Source: Geoglobus sp. (lineage in GTDB: Archaea; Halobacteriota; Archaeoglobi; Archaeoglobales; Archaeoglobaceae). Taken from it: a DNA stretch of 7,167 nucleotides. The stretch lies in NCBI GenBank assembly GCA_027016965.1, contig JALURI010000270.1:1-7167 (forward strand), read 5' to 3'. Each line of letters opens with the position of its first letter. The stretch's first letter is position 1. The position numbers and the translations under genes were made by a program. The notes beneath the pieces were generated by a model, which saw only the letters and a list, made by a program, of their open reading frames with translations, was not told the DNA's origin and made no database searches. Of the stretch, positions 5,284 through 7,167 are shown one piece after another.

Positions 5284-6929
5284 ATCCCGCTCACCGCCAT
5301 GAAGTTGTATGCAAAATGAATGGCAACTGCGGCAATGTATCCAGCCCTCCAGTCCTTTCTTGCTATAATTGCAAAGATGGATGAGGCGGTGAGGTGAAGC
5401 AGAAATGGAAATAGCAGAAACTGTCCTGGCAAGACTATGCTGTAATCGCTGAAAACTTTGGCAAAAAGAAGTGACTTCTCAGCCAAGAAAAATCCTGATG
5501 CAACAGCAAAAGCTCTTCGGACTGTTTTTACAGGATAAATTAAAAGTGATTTGAAGAACTCCTCTATTATTGCAACTCCAAGCATCAGTACGACAAACGA
5601 AGGCAGTAATGGCACGGAAAGGCTGAAGAATATGAGGAAAAATTCAAAGAAAAATGAAAAGAAAACCGTCATACCTGCAAGAACAAATGAGATAAAATCA
5701 TTCTTTGCGGAAGAAGACATGGCGTCTGCAAATTTTTTGAAGGGGGAGCGATAGCTCTGAATGCTCTCTATGGTCATGGATTCAGAACTTAAGTAAATAA
5801 AGGTCAGACCCATGAAAATAAGTGGAATTGAACTTATCAGAAAATCGACCAAAGAAAATTCGTCATTTGCCAGATCTCTCAGCAGAAACGTTACGGGTGA
5901 GATATCTGATAGGGGAAGCCCTGAAAAAATTGATGGAATCACAAGATAAACAAGAACAAGCAGGTTCGTAACAAGAATTAGGAAAGTAAGCTCCCTGTAG
6001 GACCTCGAATTGATTGCAATGAATGCCTGAGCTGAAAATAGCAGGATAAGGGCTGGAAAAATGTAAACAATACCTGCCGATGAAAAAATTGCAGATGGAA
6101 TCAGTGCAAAGATTATGGAGAGGGTAAAGTAGGGAAGCATTTTCTGGAAAAGGTAATTTGTGTTTCCAATGGGTGATGCAAGAAGAATTTCAATTCTTTT
6201 TAGCCTCATGTCTTCTGCAAGTGAAGAGGAGAAGAGCTGCATTGCAAAGAAAGAGGGTATTAGGAAGAGAAATGCCTGAACCATTTTTGATATCAGTGAT
6301 GGTGGAGAAAAGCTATCGGGGGTGTAGAATTCTACTTTCTCCCTTTTTAACCCGACAACCTCTTCTCCAGATGATCTCTGCTGGATAGTTTCTTTTATGA
6401 CCTCCTCTCTCTTTTCTGGTTCAATTTTTTCTTTTGATGGTGTTTTTTCTTCAATTTCTCTGATCTTTTCAACAGAAATTGGTTTTGGTGTAAATTCAGG
6501 CTGTATCTCTCTTTTCAAATACTCAGCCTTTATCAAAACCGGAAATGCTTTTTCACCGTAGTTATCGTAAAGCCATCTTGAGAACTCCGTTTCTATAAAT
6601 CTCCCCATCTCTTCTCCGGCAGATATGGACTTCAGATTATTTCTGACAAAAACCCTACTATCTGTTATAAAAACATCAATCTCACCTTTTTTTAGCAGTT
6701 CAATACCGTCATCAAAGTTCTCGACTGTATAATGCTGAAATAGTCTGTTCTGGATTATGTACTGATCGCTTGCTGACATGTATATTCCAGAATCTGAAGA
6801 AAAGCCGTGAGAAAAAGATACATAGGATACAAATACTGTTCCAATGCTCAGAATCAGAATAAAAGCTCTGAATCTCCCAGTCATTCTCCTGCCAGATTTT
6901 TTCAGTTCAGCCTTCAGAAGTGGTAACAC
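5280..6929 (-). CDS. ABC-2 permease fused to a C-terminal PrsW-like intramembrane protease domain
   Basis: 549 residues from GTG 6929. The frame stays open further upstream, but that part is antisense to the ATPase gene. GTG 6929 lies about 25 bp after a TATA box and matches the leaderless pattern; ATG 6884 is the alternative start. N-terminal part: basic start (LLKAELKKSGRRMTGRFR, 4-21), helix 22-38, ectodomain with a FDDGIELLKKGEIDVFI segment (72-88), then a Glu/Lys-rich stretch (about 141-200) of low complexity. Next come helices near 214-234, 268-288, 290-308, 315-336 and 361-381, with the loop RIEILLASPIG (245-255) typical of ABC-2 permeases. C-terminal part (about 412-549): hydrophobic, with E456-E457-x2-K460, then E484, H512 and H538-FAY-N542. 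This is the ordered EExxK, Glu, His, HxxxN pattern of PrsW (family M82), but with Lys where an Asn usually follows the second motif's Glu. It could be a working protease or a degenerate domain. It overlaps the second permease by ATGA. Confidence 0.8.
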   Translation of the reverse strand: MLPLLKAELKKSGRRMTGRFRAFILILSIGTVFVSYVSFSHGFSSDSGIYMSASDQYIIQNRLFQHYTVENFDDGIELLKKGEIDVFITDSRVFVRNNLKSISAGEEMGRFIETEFSRWLYDNYGEKAFPVLIKAEYLKREIQPEFTPKPISVEKIREIEEKTPSKEKIEPEKREEVIKETIQQRSSGEEVVGLKREKVEFYTPDSFSPPSLISKMVQAFLFLIPSFFAMQLFSSSLAEDMRLKRIEILLASPIGNTNYLFQKMLPYFTLSIIFALIPSAIFSSAGIVYIFPALILLFSAQAFIAINSRSYRELTFLILVTNLLVLVYLVIPSIFSGLPLSDISPVTFLLRDLANDEFSLVDFLISSIPLIFMGLTFIYLSSESMTIESIQSYRSPFKKFADAMSSSAKNDFISFVLAGMTVFFSFFFEFFLIFFSLSVPLLPSFVVLMLGVAIIEEFFKSLLIYPVKTVRRAFAVASGFFLAEKSLLFAKVFSDYSIVLPGQFLLFPFLLHLTASSIFAIIARKDWRAGYIAAVAIHFAYNFMAVSGI

Positions 6930-6940
6930 AAAATGGCTTT

Positions 6941-6969
6941 TCCAAATCTTAATATATTTCTTTTTTGGA
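6941..6969. repeat. Inverted repeat TCCAAA-N17-TTTGGA around the TATA box
   Basis: Arms at 6941-6946 and 6964-6969 are exact reverse complements. Their midpoint (6955) coincides with the centre of the AATATATT palindrome (6954.5). Arm centres are 23 bp apart, about two helical turns, as expected for a dimeric regulator. Bound protein would cover the TATA box and both flanking recognition elements and so repress both directions. Operator function is inferred. Confidence 0.4.
6951..6958. promoter_or_regulatory. Palindromic TATA box shared by divergent ATPase and permease genes
   Basis: AATATATT is its own reverse complement. Its centre is 24.5 bp from the ATPase ATG (6979, +) and 25.5 bp from the permease GTG (6929, -), the usual archaeal TATA-to-start-site distance on both sides. 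Neither start has a convincing Shine-Dalgarno site, so both mRNAs would be leaderless. On the minus strand the box is preceded by purine-rich AAAAAAGA, a good TFB recognition element; on the plus strand the preceding CCAAATCT is poorer. The permease direction may therefore be stronger. Confidence 0.6.
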
Positions 6970-6978
6970 CTTGGTCTG

Positions 6979-7167
6979 ATGCTGGAAGTTAGGGGAATAA
7001 AAAAGAGCTTTGGTGAAATTGTTGCGGTGAAGGATGTTTCATTCCAGCTTGAGAGAGGATATATTCTTGGGGTTATTGGTGAGAACGGGGCAGGAAAATC
7101 CACAACTCTCAGGATTATTTCTGGGTTACTCAAGCCTGACAGGGGTGAAGTTCTGTATGAGTCCATG
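6979..7167 (+). CDS. ABC transporter ATP-binding protein, N-terminal part (truncated by window edge)
   Basis: The first 63 codons of a cytoplasmic ABC ATPase run off the right edge. They read as a canonical start (MLEVRGIKKSFGEIVAVKDVSFQL) with the Walker A P-loop GENGAGKST at residues 35-43 and the following TLRIISGLLKPDRGEV, typical of the class that partners ABC-2 permeases (NatA/CcmA-like). Signature, Walker B and switch His lie beyond the window. ATG 6979 is the first start after the TATA box, no in-frame start lies closer, and no Shine-Dalgarno site is seen, so the mRNA is probably leaderless. It is transcribed away from the two permease genes, with a 49-bp gap, rather than co-transcribed with them as is usual. 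Assignment as their partner is inferred from adjacency and family. Confidence 0.92.
   Translation, partial: MLEVRGIKKSFGEIVAVKDVSFQLERGYILGVIGENGAGKSTTLRIISGLLKPDRGEVLYESM

Noticed and set aside
5551..6388. Two plus-strand open frames inside the permease gene
   Set aside because: Antisense to helices and the ABC-2 loop; no family resemblance and no ribosome site.
6930..7166. N-terminal 79-residue extension of the minus-strand permease frame up to base 7166
   Set aside because: It is antisense to the clear P-loop ATPase coding sequence and to the promoter, reads as Pro/Ser-rich shadow text, and would abolish the divergent TATA arrangement. GTG 6929 is the supported start.
1..7167. Defence island, CRISPR array, transposon, tRNA or rRNA
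   Set aside because: No regular repeats, no transposase or terminal repeats, and no tRNA-like cloverleaf were seen; coding density leaves only about 69 bp and 49 bp gaps.

Overview
This window looks like a piece of a hyperthermophilic or related euryarchaeal genome. The gene content suggests the Archaeoglobales (low confidence, because no search was possible). The grounds for archaea are three genes or operons that begin about 25 bp downstream of an A/T-rich TATA-like element with no Shine-Dalgarno site (leaderless pattern), internal operon genes that do carry GGAGGTG-type sites, GTG starts, and proteins typical of that group. There are no RNA genes, CRISPR arrays or insertion sequences.

Bases 1-2739 (+) hold a compact respiratory operon. 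It contains the 3' end of heme-copper oxidase subunit II (CuA domain), a complete B-type (ba3-like) subunit I, and the heme O synthase CtaB. Consecutive genes abut or overlap. CtaB farnesylates protoheme to make the heme type used by such oxidases, so the operon pairs an enzyme with the maker of its cofactor. The operon's promoter and the start of subunit II lie off the left edge.

Bases 2740-2808 are the only true intergenic gap on the left half. It carries T-runs just upstream, a perfect 12-bp palindrome (TTTCAATTGAAA), a TATA-like box, and a tandem ATTTCAA repeat that reuses the palindrome half-site. It drives a two-gene operon (2809-4250, +): a small MazG-like nucleotide pyrophosphohydrolase with a four-cysteine tail, and an archaeal-type nicotinate phosphoribosyltransferase of NAD salvage.

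Bases 4252-7167 hold an ABC-2 type transporter split over two strands. Two permease genes lie on the minus strand and overlap by ATGA. They converge on the nicotinate phosphoribosyltransferase gene with a single base between stops. The promoter-proximal permease carries a C-terminal domain with the EExxK...E...H...HxxxN pattern of PrsW-type intramembrane proteases. The ATPase begins on the plus strand at 6979 and is cut by the right edge.

The 49-bp divergent gap contains one palindromic TATA element (AATATATT). It is about 25 bp from the inferred GTG start of the permease and about 25 bp from the ATG of the ATPase, so one box may serve two leaderless transcripts. A TCCAAA/TTTGGA inverted repeat is centred on the same point. 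The permease-protease fusion and this promoter are the most unusual items here.
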